Positions 27,616-36,541 of a stretch of 64,000 bases of DNA are shown one piece after another. Where the stretch lies: NCBI GenBank assembly GCA_030645615.1, contig JAUSNB010000054.1, forward strand, positions 1-64,000, in the 5' to 3' direction. The notes below the pieces were generated by a model. That model searched no databases and had not been told where the DNA came from. It saw only the letters and a list, made by a program, of their open reading frames with translations. The stretch comes from Actinomycetota bacterium. GTDB taxonomy: Bacteria; Actinomycetota; Actinomycetes; S36-B12. The first letter of the stretch is position 1. Each line of letters opens with the position of its first letter. The translations under genes were made by a program, and so were the position numbers.

Positions 27616-29436
27616 ATGAGCCTCATCGAGGAAGCCCCGACCAAGAACAAGCAGCTGCTGGAGTGGGTCGAGGAGATGGCCGCCCTGGCCAAGCCTGATC
27701 GCGTGGTGTGGGCCGATGGTTCCGAGGAGGAGTGGCAGCGACTGACCGCCGCCATGGTCGAGTCCGGCACGTTCATCCGACTCAACCCGGAGATCCGCCC
27801 GAACTCCTTCCTCGCCCGGTCCGACCCGAGCGACGTCGCGCGGGTCGAGGACCGTACCTTCATCTGCTCCGCGCGCGAGATCGACGCAGGCCCGACGAAC
27901 AACTGGACCGACCCGACCGAGATGCGTGGGACGCTGCGCGGCCTGTTCGACGGCTGCATGCGCGGCCGCACGATGTACGTCATCCCGTTCTCAATGGGTC
28001 CGCTCGGTTCCCGCATCGCCCAGCTCGGCGTCGAGATCACCGATTCGCCATACGTCGTCGCCAACATGCGCATCATGACCCGCATGGGCCAGGCCGCCCT
28101 CGACGAGATCGGCGAGTTCGGCGAGTTCGTCCCCGCCATCCACTCCGTGGGCTTCCCCTTGGTCGATGCCGACGGCAATCGCCGCGACGACGTCGTGTGG
28201 CCCTGCAACGACACCAAGTACATCGTCCACTTCCCCGAGACTCGGGAGATCTGGTCCTACGGCTCGGGCTACGGCGGCAACGCGCTGCTGGGCAAGAAGT
28301 GCTTCGCGCTGCGCATCGCATCGGCAATGGCGCGCGACGAGGGCTGGATGGCCGAGCACATGCTCATCCTCAAGCTCACCTCGCCGGAGGGTGACTCGCG
28401 GTACATCACCGCGGCGTTCCCGTCGGCATGCGGCAAGACCAACCTCGCCATGCTCGAGCCGACGGTGCCCGGCTGGACCGTCGAGACGGTCGGCGACGAC
28501 ATCGCATGGATGCGCTTCGGCGAGGACGGCCGGCTATACGCGATCAATCCCGAAGCGGGGTTCTTCGGCGTGGCGCCCGGTACCGGCATGGCGACCAACG
28601 CCAACGCCGTGCGGTCCCTGTACGCGAACTGCATCTACACCAACGTCGCGCTGACCGACGATGGCGACATCTGGTGGGAGGGCCTCACCGAGGAGCCGCC
28701 CGCCCACCTCATCGACTGGAAGGGCCGTGACTGGACTCCCGAGTCGCCCGAGCCGTCGAGCCACCCGAACGCGCGCTTCACGGCGCCGGCAGGCCAGTGC
28801 CCGTCGATCGCCCCCAACTGGGAGGACCCGGCCGGAGTGCCGATCGAGGCGATGCTGTTCGGCGGCCGCCGCGCCACGAACGTCCCGCTGGTCGCCGAGT
28901 CCTTCGACTGGGCGCACGGCGTCTTCATGGGCGCAACCGTGTCGAGCGAGATGACCGCGGCCGCGGTGGGGGGCGTGGGTCAACTGCGGCGCGACCCGTT
29001 CGCCATGCTGCCCTTCTGCGGCTACAACATGGCCGACTACTGGGGACATTGGCTCAAGATCGGCTCATTCACGACGCCCGACAAGCTCCCGCGCATCTAC
29101 CAGGTCAACTGGTTCCGCAAGGATGCCGACGGCAAGTTCCTCTGGCCGGGCTTCGGCGAGAACTCGCGGGTGCTGGAGTGGATCGTCCGGCGCCTGGAGG
29201 GCGAAGGCGAGGCCGTCGACACGCCGATCGGACGCCTTCCCGCGCCCGGTGCGCTCGAGGTCGATGGGCTCGACGTCACCGAGGAGCAGCTTGCCGAGCT
29301 GTTCGCCATCGACCCCGTGACGTGGCTGGCCGAGTCGGACCTCACCGAGGAGTACTTCGCCAAGTTTGACGACCGGGTGCCCGCGGAACTGCGCCAGCAG
29401 CTCGCTTCGCTGCGGGAGCGTCTGCAGCAGGCCTAG
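27616..29436 (+). CDS. pckG: Phosphoenolpyruvate carboxykinase (GTP)
   Basis: 606 residues, the usual length of the GTP-dependent enzyme. Seen: [18 protein letters not shown] near the start, [18 protein letters not shown], the P-loop/kinase-1a [36 protein letters not shown] carrying the metal ligand region, and [18 protein letters not shown]. It converts oxaloacetate and GTP to PEP and CO2, the entry to gluconeogenesis, and in actinobacteria also serves anaplerosis. It stands as a single gene, with its own promoter region upstream and a convergent gene downstream. Confidence 0.97.
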   Translation: MSLIEEAPTKNKQLLEWVEEMAALAKPDRVVWADGSEEEWQRLTAAMVESGTFIRLNPEIRPNSFLARSDPSDVARVEDRTFICSAREIDAGPTNNWTDPTEMRGTLRGLFDGCMRGRTMYVIPFSMGPLGSRIAQLGVEITDSPYVVANMRIMTRMGQAALDEIGEFGEFVPAIHSVGFPLVDADGNRRDDVVWPCNDTKYIVHFPETREIWSYGSGYGGNALLGKKCFALRIASAMARDEGWMAEHMLILKLTSPEGDSRYITAAFPSACGKTNLAMLEPTVPGWTVETVGDDIAWMRFGEDGRLYAINPEAGFFGVAPGTGMATNANAVRSLYANCIYTNVALTDDGDIWWEGLTEEPPAHLIDWKGRDWTPESPEPSSHPNARFTAPAGQCPSIAPNWEDPAGVPIEAMLFGGRRATNVPLVAESFDWAHGVFMGATVSSEMTAAAVGGVGQLRRDPFAMLPFCGYNMADYWGHWLKIGSFTTPDKLPRIYQVNWFRKDADGKFLWPGFGENSRVLEWIVRRLEGEGEAVDTPIGRLPAPGALEVDGLDVTEEQLAELFAIDPVTWLAESDLTEEYFAKFDDRVPAELRQQLASLRERLQQA

Positions 29437-29440
29437 GCCT

Positions 29441-29456
29441 ACGCGGAGGCCCGCGT
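29441..29456. terminator. Short GC hairpin between convergent pckG and PCD-VOC genes
   Basis: ACGCGG-AGGC-CCGCGT is a 6-bp stem with a 4-base loop in the 34-base gap between the two convergent stop codons. There is no U-tract, which is common for actinobacterial terminators. Only position and stem support the call. Confidence 0.35.
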
Positions 29457-29470
29457 CGAGCCGGGCGTCA

Positions 29471-30130
29471 TCACTCCTCCCACCAGCGGCCGACCCACGT
29501 GGCGATGCAGGCCTCGTTGCCCTCGGCGTCGGCGAGCACCCACCACGACGGGGCGTGCTCGTCGCTGACCAGCCGGCCGCCTGCGGCAAGGGCTGCCGCG
29601 ACACGAGACTCGGCTTGCTCGTGCGGCACGGCAATGTCGAGGTGGATCCGGTTGCGCAGGGCACGCGGCTCGTCCATCTGCTGGAACCAGATGGACGGAC
29701 CGCGGCCGTGCGGGTCCATCAGGTCCTCGTCGCCGCGATCGACGTAGCTCAGGAGCGCGCGCCAGAACGGCATGACATCTCCGCGGACGAAGGAGTCGAT
29801 GGTGAGTTGCACGTGCTGGACCGCCGTGGGGTCGGGGAGCACGCCAAGTTCCCGGGCTGCCGCAGAGACCTGCCGCGCCAAGTCGAGGTCACGGGTGGTC
29901 AGCCCATCCACGTCGTGCGTGAAGAGTCGCACCGTCACGCCCTGGTAGCGAAGGTCGACGTCGGGGTGGTGGTTGGCGGCGTCGGCCAGCCGGCCGATGG
30001 CCCCGACGAGAGCCACGCCGGCGGCGAACGACCCAGTTCGGAAGTAGGCGTACGCGCATCCGTACAGCACGCGCCAGTCCTCGATGCCGTCGGCCTCGTG
30101 GAACTGACGGGAGTTGATCCGCTCGGTCAT
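29471..30130 (-). CDS. Pterin-4a-carbinolamine dehydratase-like domain fused to a glyoxalase/VOC-like domain
   Basis: 219 residues. Residues 1-95 are a PCD-like domain with the active-site stretch NHHPDVDLRYQGVTVRLFTH and a downstream GLTTRDLDLARQ, matching the H-[HN]-P...Y...H pattern. Residues 100-219 are a VOC-like half (VQHVQLTIDS, RNRIHLDIAVP, WWVLADAEGNEACIATW). The fusion is common in actinobacteria, where no phenylalanine hydroxylase need be present, so the PCD part may act in another pterin or molybdopterin context. The true role is unknown. It is followed closely on the same strand by nothing but the convergent pckG. Confidence 0.85.
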   Translation of the reverse strand: MTERINSRQFHEADGIEDWRVLYGCAYAYFRTGSFAAGVALVGAIGRLADAANHHPDVDLRYQGVTVRLFTHDVDGLTTRDLDLARQVSAAARELGVLPDPTAVQHVQLTIDSFVRGDVMPFWRALLSYVDRGDEDLMDPHGRGPSIWFQQMDEPRALRNRIHLDIAVPHEQAESRVAAALAAGGRLVSDEHAPSWWVLADAEGNEACIATWVGRWWEE

Positions 30131-30157
30131 GCCGTCAACCTACGTCGGCCGGAGGGA

Positions 30158-31153
30158 TCAGGCGAGGGTCGCGACGAGGACCGCCTTGATCGTGTGCATG
30201 CGGTTCTCGGCCTGGTCGAACACGATGCTCGCCGGCGACTCGAACACGGCGTCGCTGACCTCCACCCCGTCCGGAAGGCCGAAGTCGCGCGCGACCGCCC
30301 GGCCGACGGCCGAGCCTTGATCGTGGTACGCAGGCAGGCAGTGCATGAACTTGGCGCCAGGCAGGCCCGTCATCGCCATGACCGCCGAGTCGACTCGGTA
30401 CGGCCGGAGCAGTGCCACTCGCTCGGCCCAGGTCTCGGCGGGCTCGCCCATCGACACCCACACGTCGGTGTGCACGAACTCCGCGCCGGGGATGCCGGCC
30501 CGTAGGTCATCGGTCAGGGTGATGCGGGCTCCGGTCTGGGCGGCGAGCAGGTCCGCCAGCGCCCGGACGTCGTGGGCTGGCCACAGGTCGGGTGGGGCGA
30601 CGATGCGCACGTCCGAGCCCATGAGGGCCCCCATGACGAGCAGCGAGTTGCCCACGTTGTTGCGGGCGTCGCCGAGGTAGGCGTAGCACAGCGGACGGGA
30701 AGGGTCAGCCGCGTGCTCGCGCATGGTGAGGAAGTCCGCCAGCATCTGGGTGGGGTGCCACTGGTCGGTCAGGCCGTTGTACACGGGCACGTCGGCGAAG
30801 CGGGCGAGTTCCTCGATGTCGGCGTGCGACGAGCCCCGAAACTCGATGGCGTCGAACATCCGCGACAGGACTCTCGCTGTGTCGGCGACAGACTCCTTGT
30901 GCCCCACTTGGCTGCTCACCGGGTCGAGGACGGTCACGTGGCCGCCCTGGTCCCGCATGGCCACCTCGAAGGACACCCGTGTCCGGGTGGAGGTCTTCTC
31001 GAAGATCAGGGCCAACTGTCGGCCCCGTAGGCGGGGCTCCTCGCGACCGGACTTGCGGTCGGCCTTGAGCTGGGCGGCGAGGTCGAGCAGGGATCCCATC
31101 TCGTCGGGAGTGAAGTCGGCTTCCCTCAGGAAGTCGCGGCCAACGAGGGTCAT
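30158..31153 (-). CDS. argF: Ornithine carbamoyltransferase
   Basis: 331 residues. The carbamoyl-phosphate motif STRTR is at 55-59, HPTQ at 133-136, HCLPA at 271-275, and the ornithine/SMG region VSMGEP at 233-238. It makes citrulline from ornithine and carbamoyl phosphate. It stands alone with no arg or arc genes beside it. The [15 protein letters not shown] and SQVGHKES pattern is like the longer E. coli ArgI/ArcB type. Actinobacterial argF usually lies in an arg operon, so this copy could be a stand-alone biosynthetic or a catabolic (ArcB) enzyme; sequence alone does not decide. Confidence 0.93.
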   Translation of the reverse strand: MTLVGRDFLREADFTPDEMGSLLDLAAQLKADRKSGREEPRLRGRQLALIFEKTSTRTRVSFEVAMRDQGGHVTVLDPVSSQVGHKESVADTARVLSRMFDAIEFRGSSHADIEELARFADVPVYNGLTDQWHPTQMLADFLTMREHAADPSRPLCYAYLGDARNNVGNSLLVMGALMGSDVRIVAPPDLWPAHDVRALADLLAAQTGARITLTDDLRAGIPGAEFVHTDVWVSMGEPAETWAERVALLRPYRVDSAVMAMTGLPGAKFMHCLPAYHDQGSAVGRAVARDFGLPDGVEVSDAVFESPASIVFDQAENRMHTIKAVLVATLA

Positions 31154-31174
31154 GGCCGAACGGTACTGGCCGGG

Positions 31175-31546
31175 CTAGGCGATCCCGAGCGCCCGGGGGG
31201 ACACCGCTGCCTCGATGTCGTCTGCGGCCACGCGGAGCCCCTCGCCCTTGGCCCGCGGGTAGTGCCGGGAGTCCAGCCGGGCGTAGATCTGCTCGCGCTC
31301 GTCCTCCGAGAGTCCGCCCCACACGCCGTACGGCTCCCGGGCCCGCACGGCGTAGTCGGCGCACTCCATGCGCACGTCGCAGCTTGCGCACACCAGCTTG
31401 GCACCGCGGTCACGGCGGGAGCGCGAGGAGCCACGCTCGTTCTGGGGATGGAAGAAGAGGGTCGGGTCGGCCGACCGACAGGCTCCGTGCTCCTGCCAGT
31501 ACCACTGCGCGTCTTTGGGCACCTGGGCGAGTGGCTGCTGTGGCAT
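31175..31546 (-). CDS. WhiB-family iron-sulfur transcriptional regulator
   Basis: 123 residues from ATG 31546, with GAGG nine bases upstream. The four [4Fe-4S] ligands are Cys23 (HGACR), Cys53 and Cys56 (CASC) and Cys62 (MECADYA), followed by the GVWGGLSEDER turn that contacts the sigma factor. This cysteine spacing and turn define the Wbl family, found only in actinobacteria and their phages. A Lys/Arg-rich AT-hook-like C-terminus is not evident, although the region SSRSRRDRGAK (40-50) is basic. The subtype cannot be fixed by eye. It is followed by argF with 21 bases between. Confidence 0.93.
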   Translation of the reverse strand: MPQQPLAQVPKDAQWYWQEHGACRSADPTLFFHPQNERGSSRSRRDRGAKLVCASCDVRMECADYAVRAREPYGVWGGLSEDEREQIYARLDSRHYPRAKGEGLRVAADDIEAAVSPRALGIA

Positions 31547-31648
31547 TGCTGGTTCCTCACCTTGAGCGGTTCGGCTGCTTCCTTGCCTCAACGCTACGGG
31601 CGAGTAGGTATGGCTCCCTATGGACAAAGGTCCCCAATAGGAGGGGCT

Positions 31649-32035
31649 TCAGGCACTCGCGTCCGATGAGGCGCCGGCGTCGCTGGAGGCCAGCGAGGCC
31701 CGCACCTCGTCCATGTCGACGTCGCGAACCGCCTGCACGAGGTTGGTCAGTCCCTGCTCGGGCATCGCGCCTGCCTGGGAGTACAGGACCACGCCGTCGC
31801 GGATGGCCATGAGGGTGGGGATCGACGAGATACCGAAGGCCTGGGCCAGGCCCTGCTCGGCCTCGGTGTCGACCTTGGCGAACACCACGTCGGGGTTCGC
31901 CTCGGAGACCGTCTCGTAGACGGGCGCGAACATGCGGCACGGGCCGCACCACGCGGCCCAGAAGTCGACCAGGACTATCGGGTGAGTCTCGATGGTGGCG
32001 GCGAAGGTGGCCTCGGACAGGTTCACGGTGGACAT
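31649..32035 (-). CDS. trx: Thioredoxin
   Basis: 128 residues. The active site WCGPC is at 29-33 in VDFWAAWCGPCRMF, with the cis-Pro region ISSIPTLMAI. The thioredoxin fold is followed by a C-terminal extension of about 20 residues rich in Asp/Ser/Ala. Cytoplasmic. The start is ATG 32035; an ATG at 32047 in the same frame would place the start four bases from the operator. The perfect 20-bp palindrome at 32051-32070 sits over the expected promoter, so expression is probably controlled by a CsoR/CstR-type repressor rather than by a classical SigR promoter. Confidence 0.92.
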   Translation of the reverse strand: MSTVNLSEATFAATIETHPIVLVDFWAAWCGPCRMFAPVYETVSEANPDVVFAKVDTEAEQGLAQAFGISSIPTLMAIRDGVVLYSQAGAMPEQGLTNLVQAVRDVDMDEVRASLASSDAGASSDASA

Positions 32036-32050
32036 GGGGACGAGCATACC

Positions 32051-32070
32051 GCATACCCCTAGGGGTATGC
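32051..32070. promoter_or_regulatory. Perfect 20-bp palindromic CsoR-type operator
   Basis: GCATACCCCTAGGGGTATGC is perfectly palindromic. It shares the ATACCC...GGGTAT core with the site 21860-21875 and lies 15 bases upstream of the thioredoxin ATG. The spacing between half sites matches known CsoR/CstR operators. It also lies 46 bases before the divergent DUF3039 gene, which might share the control. Confidence 0.75.
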
Positions 32071-32116
32071 AGCGGGCGGGCTGGTCGCACGATCCGCGGG
32101 ACCCTAGACTCCCGGC

Positions 32117-32404
32117 ATGCGCATGGACACGGCACCCCTGGCGAGCCCCGGGCCGAGCCCCGAGCCCAGCCCGGGCCTGTCCGGTGACACCCTGCTCGAG
32201 GAGCGGGCGACTCTGTCGAACGATGACGGCGATCACGAGCGCTTCGCCCACTATGTCGAGAAGGCCAAGATCATGGAGAGCGCCGTCACCGGAGTGCCGG
32301 TCAAGGCGCTCTGCGGCAAGGTGTGGATCCCCAACCGCGACCCCTCCCGGTTCCCGGTGTGCCCCGAGTGCCAGGAGATCCACAAGAACCTCTCCCGCAC
32401 GTGA
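32117..32404 (+). CDS. DUF3039-family protein
   Basis: 95 residues. A Pro/Ser-rich start of about 20 residues is followed by the conserved DUF3039 core HERFAHYVEKAKIMESAVTG and PVKALCGKVWIPNRDPSRFP, then VCPECQEI. Three cysteines (CGK, CPEC) suggest a small zinc-binding knuckle. The family is restricted to actinobacteria and has no known function. It overlaps the following MFS gene by four bases (GTGA). Confidence 0.85.
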   Translation: MRMDTAPLASPGPSPEPSPGLSGDTLLEERATLSNDDGDHERFAHYVEKAKIMESAVTGVPVKALCGKVWIPNRDPSRFPVCPECQEIHKNLSRT

Positions 32405-33774
32405 CCGTCACCCCGGCTGAGCCCGGGGCGGCCCCGGCACTGTGGCGCGGTGAGCATGGCCCGGTCACGATCGGCATCGTCTCCCTCATCACCTTGATGG
32501 CCTTCGAGGGCATCGGTACCGCAACGGCCATGCCGGTCATCGCCCGCGAACTCGACGCCTTGGGCGCCTACACATGGGCGTTCAGCGGGTTCGTCATGGC
32601 GTCGTTGCTGTCGATGGTCGCCGGAGGCCTGTGGTGCGATGCAGCGGGCCCACGCCGGCCGCTGGTGGCCGGTGTCACCGCCTTCGTCGCTGGGGCCCTC
32701 GTTGCCGGCTTCGCGCCCACGCTCCCCGTGCTCGTGGGCGGGCGCATCCTGCAGGGCCTCGGGGCCGGCGTGGTGATCGTGGCCACGTACGTCCTCATTG
32801 CGCGCGCGTACCCGGAGGAGTTGCGGCCCAAGGCCTTCTCGGTCCTGTCCGCCGCCTGGGTCATCCCGGCCCTCGTCGGGCCCCTCATCGCCGGTTGGCT
32901 GGCGGACTCGGTGACGTGGCGAGCGGTCTTCTGGCTGGTTCCGCTCTTCGTCATCCCTCCGGTGCTGCTGCTCTTCCCGCGGCTGGGCGCCTTCGATGGC
33001 GGCGTCCCGCAGCCGCACGCCCGCCCGCGCCTTATCGCCGGCGTCGTCGCTGCGGTGGGCTTGCTGGCCTGCCAGGACGGGGTGCTCCGACTCAGCGTCC
33101 TGGGCGGGGTGGAGGCGGTCGCCGGGCTTGTGCTCGTGGCGGTGTCGGTCCGGCGCCTGCTGCCCGCCGGCGCCCTGCGCATGCGGCGCGGGCTGGCCAG
33201 CAGCGTCATGATGCGCGGCTTTCTGGCTGGGTCCTTCTTCGCCGCGGAGGTTTTCGTCCCACTGGCCCTGATCGAGACGCGCGGCATCAGTACGACTGCC
33301 GCCGGCCTGATCCTGGCGATGTCGGCGGCGTTCTGGAGCGTGGGGTCGTTCGCGCAGAGCAGGCTGCCGGCCGAGCTGGACCGGGCGGCGGCCGTGCGGC
33401 TCGGTGCCGTGATCGTTGCCGTGGCGATCGCCTCGCTGCCGATCTCCATCCTCACGTCGCTGCCGCCGTGGGTCGCCGGCGTCTCCTGGGCGGTCGGTGC
33501 GCTGGGCATGGGGCTGGCCTTCCCTTCGATCGCGGTCCAGGTCATGCGCCTGTCGCCCGTCGAGGATCAAGGCATGAACTCGGCGGCCATCCAGGTCACC
33601 GATTCCGTGTTCTGCGTGCTGGTCCTGTGCGTGCTGGGCTTCGGCCACGCGCTGGCGGTTGCCTCCGGGGGAGCGAGCGTGGCGACGTACGTTCTGCTGT
33701 GGCTGGCGGCCGCTGCGGTAGCCGGGGTCGGCGCCCTGTTGGCCGGACGGATGAAACCTTCCCTATCGGCTTGA
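32401..33774 (+). CDS. MFS transporter (drug-resistance type)
   Basis: 457 residues from a GTG overlapping the DUF3039 stop. About twelve to fourteen hydrophobic segments; the early FEGIGTATAMPVIARELDA and the loop WCDAAGPRRPLV match the 14-TM drug-efflux (DHA2-like) group, with GRILQGLGAGVVIVATYVLI as motif C region. A conserved NSAAIQVTDSVF lies near the C-terminal half. The substrate is unknown. Translational coupling with DUF3039 is seen, but any functional tie is unknown. Confidence 0.87.
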   Translation: MTVTPAEPGAAPALWRGEHGPVTIGIVSLITLMAFEGIGTATAMPVIARELDALGAYTWAFSGFVMASLLSMVAGGLWCDAAGPRRPLVAGVTAFVAGALVAGFAPTLPVLVGGRILQGLGAGVVIVATYVLIARAYPEELRPKAFSVLSAAWVIPALVGPLIAGWLADSVTWRAVFWLVPLFVIPPVLLLFPRLGAFDGGVPQPHARPRLIAGVVAAVGLLACQDGVLRLSVLGGVEAVAGLVLVAVSVRRLLPAGALRMRRGLASSVMMRGFLAGSFFAAEVFVPLALIETRGISTTAAGLILAMSAAFWSVGSFAQSRLPAELDRAAAVRLGAVIVAVAIASLPISILTSLPPWVAGVSWAVGALGMGLAFPSIAVQVMRLSPVEDQGMNSAAIQVTDSVFCVLVLCVLGFGHALAVASGGASVATYVLLWLAAAAVAGVGALLAGRMKPSLSA

Positions 33775-33861
33775 TCGATGGGGCTACGTCGTTTGCGGCG
33801 GCCTCTGGTTGGATGGGGACCCACCGGCGAGGGTCGCCGGCCTCGAGGAGGCTGCACGCAC

Positions 33862-34821
33862 ATGTCTGCACTGTCCGCCCGCCGCGCCCTGCTCCCGGTC
33901 GCAGCCCTGGCGTCCGCCGGGCTGCTGCTGGTGGGCTGCGCGCAGCAGTCCACCACCTCGGAGACCACGGCGGCGTCCAGCGCCGCCGCCTCCAGCGAGG
34001 CCCCCGCCAGCGATCCTGCGTCGAGCGCTCCCGCGTCGGAGTCGGCCGCCCCGAGCGAGTCCGCCCTCGACGAGTGCTCCCGCGAGAACCTGACCCTGCT
34101 GACCCCCGGCACGCTGACCATCGGCACCGACTCCCCGGCGTACCCGCCGTACTTCGTCGACGACGATCCCACCAACGGCCAGGGCTTCGAGTCGGCGGTC
34201 GCGTATGCCGTCGCCGAGGAGATGGGCTTCGCCCCTACGGAGGTGACGTGGACCGTCGTCCCGTTCAACTCCTCCTACGCCCCCGGCGACAAGGCCTTCG
34301 ACTTCGACATCAACCAGATCTCGATCACCCCGAAGCGCCAGAAGGTCGTGGACTTCTCCGACGGCTACTACACGGTCAACCAGGCCGTCGTCGCCCTCAA
34401 GGACTCGCCGGTCGCCGCAGCGACGATGGTTGGCGAGCTCCAGGCGGCCAAGCTCGGCGCGCAGATCGGCACCACGAGCCTGGAATACATCACGGACGTG
34501 ATCCGGCCCGCCGAGCAGCCGTACGTCTACAACGACACCAACGACGCCAAGAGCGCCCTGCAGAACGGGCAGATCGACGCGATCGTCGTCGACCTGCCGA
34601 CGGCGTTCTACATCACCGCGGTCGAGATCCCCAAGGGCACGATCGTTGGCCAGTTCCCCGCCGTGGCGGGCGGCGAGCAGTTCGGCCTCCTCTTCGCCAA
34701 GGGCAACCCGCTCGTGACGTGCGTCAACAAGGCACTTGCCGCGCTCACCGAGTCAGGCGAGCTCCAGGCGATCCAGGACGAGTGGCTGGCAGGGGCAACC
34801 GCGCCGTACTTCACCGAGTAG
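33862..34821 (+). CDS. Amino-acid ABC transporter substrate-binding lipoprotein
   Basis: 319 residues. A lipoprotein signal peptide ends in LLLVGC with the lipidated Cys at residue 26. A Ser/Ala-rich linker of about 45 residues then leads to a family 3 solute-binding domain: TLTIGTDSPAYPPYFVDDDP, DFDINQISITPKRQKVVDFSDGYY, and a C-terminal GLLFAKGNPLVTCVNKAL. These bind polar amino acids in most cases. ATG 33862 follows GAGGAGG at a somewhat long spacing. Permease and ATPase genes follow directly. Confidence 0.9.
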   Translation: MSALSARRALLPVAALASAGLLLVGCAQQSTTSETTAASSAAASSEAPASDPASSAPASESAAPSESALDECSRENLTLLTPGTLTIGTDSPAYPPYFVDDDPTNGQGFESAVAYAVAEEMGFAPTEVTWTVVPFNSSYAPGDKAFDFDINQISITPKRQKVVDFSDGYYTVNQAVVALKDSPVAAATMVGELQAAKLGAQIGTTSLEYITDVIRPAEQPYVYNDTNDAKSALQNGQIDAIVVDLPTAFYITAVEIPKGTIVGQFPAVAGGEQFGLLFAKGNPLVTCVNKALAALTESGELQAIQDEWLAGATAPYFTE

Positions 34822-34839
34822 GCACTAGCGTCACCCAGC

Positions 34840-35709
34840 ATGACCGTTCGCTCGCCGGCGCCTGGCACTCCCGTGGTCTACAAGGACCCGGAGCGCCAGG
34901 CGCTGGCACGTGGAAGGGCCCGCCGCAACGGACTCGTCGGCATGGGCAGCCTGGTGGCCTTCGTCTTGGTCGTGGGCTGGCTGGTGGTGAGCACGCCCGG
35001 CTGGCCCGTGGTGCAGGAGACCTTCTTCAGCCCCGAGCAGTTCGCCGAGTCCTTCCCGCAGCTGCTCGAGGCCTTCTGGCTGAACGTCCGCATCTTCCTG
35101 GTCGCGGAGCCGCTGATCCTGGTCATCAGCCTGGCCATCGCGCTGGTCCGCACGATGCGGGCACCGATCTTCCTGCCGTTGCGGGTGATGGCCACGGTGT
35201 TCGTCGACGTCTTCCGCGGTGTCCCCACCATCCTCGTGATCTTCCTGCTCGGGTTCGGCGTGCCGGCTCTGCGACTGCAGGGGGTGCCGAACAGCCCGGT
35301 GTTCTGGGGCACCGTCGCCTTGATTCTGTCCTACAGCGCATACGTCGCCGAGGTGTTCCGAGCAGGGATCGGCTCCGTGCATCCGAGCCAGCGCATGGCC
35401 TCGCGCTCGCTTGGCCTGTCCACCTTCCAGACCAACCGGTACGTCGTGCTGCCGCAGGCCGTCCGCAACGTCGTGCCACCACTGCTCAACGACTTCATCT
35501 CGCTGCAGAAGGACACCGCGCTGGTCTCGGTGCTCGGGCCCATCGAGATACTCCGGCAGGCGCAGATCGACGCGTCATCCACGTTCAACTACACGCCCTA
35601 CGTCGCGGCCGCCTGCATCTTCCTCGCGCTGACCATCCCGATGACCCGGTTCGCGGACTGGGTGCAGGGCCGCATGGCCAGGCGGCAGCGCGCAGGAGGG
35701 GTCGCATGA
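34840..35709 (+). CDS. Amino-acid ABC transporter permease
   Basis: 289 residues of the HisM/GlnP type, with five to six membrane segments. Seen: VFVDVFRGVPTILVIFLLGFG, YSAYVAEVFRAGIGSVHPSQRMASRSLGLS (the EAA loop that docks on the ATPase), and PQAVRNVVPPLLNDFISLQKDTALVS. A single permease gene suggests a homodimeric channel. It overlaps the ATPase gene by four bases. Confidence 0.93.
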   Translation: MTVRSPAPGTPVVYKDPERQALARGRARRNGLVGMGSLVAFVLVVGWLVVSTPGWPVVQETFFSPEQFAESFPQLLEAFWLNVRIFLVAEPLILVISLAIALVRTMRAPIFLPLRVMATVFVDVFRGVPTILVIFLLGFGVPALRLQGVPNSPVFWGTVALILSYSAYVAEVFRAGIGSVHPSQRMASRSLGLSTFQTNRYVVLPQAVRNVVPPLLNDFISLQKDTALVSVLGPIEILRQAQIDASSTFNYTPYVAAACIFLALTIPMTRFADWVQGRMARRQRAGGVA

Positions 35710-36449
35710 CCGGGGACCCACTGCTGACGGTCGCGGGCGTCTGGAAGTCCTTCGACGAGCACTCCGTCCTGCGCGGCCTGGACCTGCAGGTCGGGCGGCA
35801 TCAGGCGGTCGTCCTGATCGGCGCATCCGGCTCGGGCAAGTCGACGCTGCTGAGGTGCATCAACGCGCTCGAGACGGTCGACGCCGGCACCATCGTCCTG
35901 GACGGCACCCTCGACGTCACCGACCCGCGGGCCGACCTCGACGCGGTCCGTCGGCGCATCGGCATCGTCTTCCAGTCCTACAACCTCTTCCCGCACATGA
36001 CGGTGCTGGACAACGTGACCCTCGCTCCGCGGAAAGTGGCCGGCCTTACTGCTGCCCGCGCCGCGCAGGAGGCGCGGGACCTGCTGGATCGGTTCGGCCT
36101 GGCGGCGAAGGCCGACGAGTACCCGGACCGGCTGTCCGGCGGCCAGTCGCAGCGGGTCGCGATCGTGCGCGCCCTGGCCATGCAGCCCGAGTTGATGCTC
36201 TTCGACGAGATCACGTCGGCCTTGGATCCGCTGCTCGTCGGCGAGGTGCTCGACGCCGTCCGCGACCTGAAGGCGGGCGGACTCACCATCGTCATGGCCA
36301 CCCACGAGATGGGTTTCGCCCGTGAGGTCGCCGATCAGGTGTGCTTCCTGCACGACGGCGTCGTGCTCGAGCATGGCCCCCCGGACCGCATCTTCAACGC
36401 CCCCGCGGAGCCTGCTACGCAGGAGTTCCTGGCTCGCGTGCCCGCCTAG
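35706..36449 (+). CDS. Amino-acid ABC transporter ATP-binding protein
   Basis: 247 residues. Walker A is GASGSGKST (about 38-46), the Q-loop VFQSYNLFPHMTV, the signature LSGGQSQRVAI, Walker B LMLFDEITSALDP, and the H-switch ATHEMGF. The Pro usual in Walker B (DEPT) is Ile, a variant known in this subfamily. It powers the importer formed with the two preceding gene products. Confidence 0.93.
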   Translation: MTGDPLLTVAGVWKSFDEHSVLRGLDLQVGRHQAVVLIGASGSGKSTLLRCINALETVDAGTIVLDGTLDVTDPRADLDAVRRRIGIVFQSYNLFPHMTVLDNVTLAPRKVAGLTAARAAQEARDLLDRFGLAAKADEYPDRLSGGQSQRVAIVRALAMQPELMLFDEITSALDPLLVGEVLDAVRDLKAGGLTIVMATHEMGFAREVADQVCFLHDGVVLEHGPPDRIFNAPAEPATQEFLARVPA

Positions 36450-36541
36450 CGCCCGGGTGTGTCAGCCCGCCTTCCGGTGCTTGCGTCCCTAGGATCAAGG
36501 CTGGGTGCAGAGTGCGCCCGAGTTCGGTATTGGGAGGTCAC

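Noticed and set aside
32574-35705. Very long open frame (over 1000 codons) upstream of and in frame with the amino-acid ABC ATPase
   Set aside because: It overlaps the MFS, binding-protein and permease genes in another frame and has Arg/Gly/Pro/Ala-rich composition typical of GC-rich shadow frames. The true ATPase starts at the ATG at 35706.
35706-36449. ABC ATPase considered defective because Walker B reads DEIT
   Set aside because: DEITSALDP is a known variant in amino-acid transporters; the other motifs are intact.
36341-36541. Longer start for the DUF308 protein
   Set aside because: Residues before ATG 36542 are Arg/Pro-rich, lack membrane character and overlap the ABC ATPase gene.
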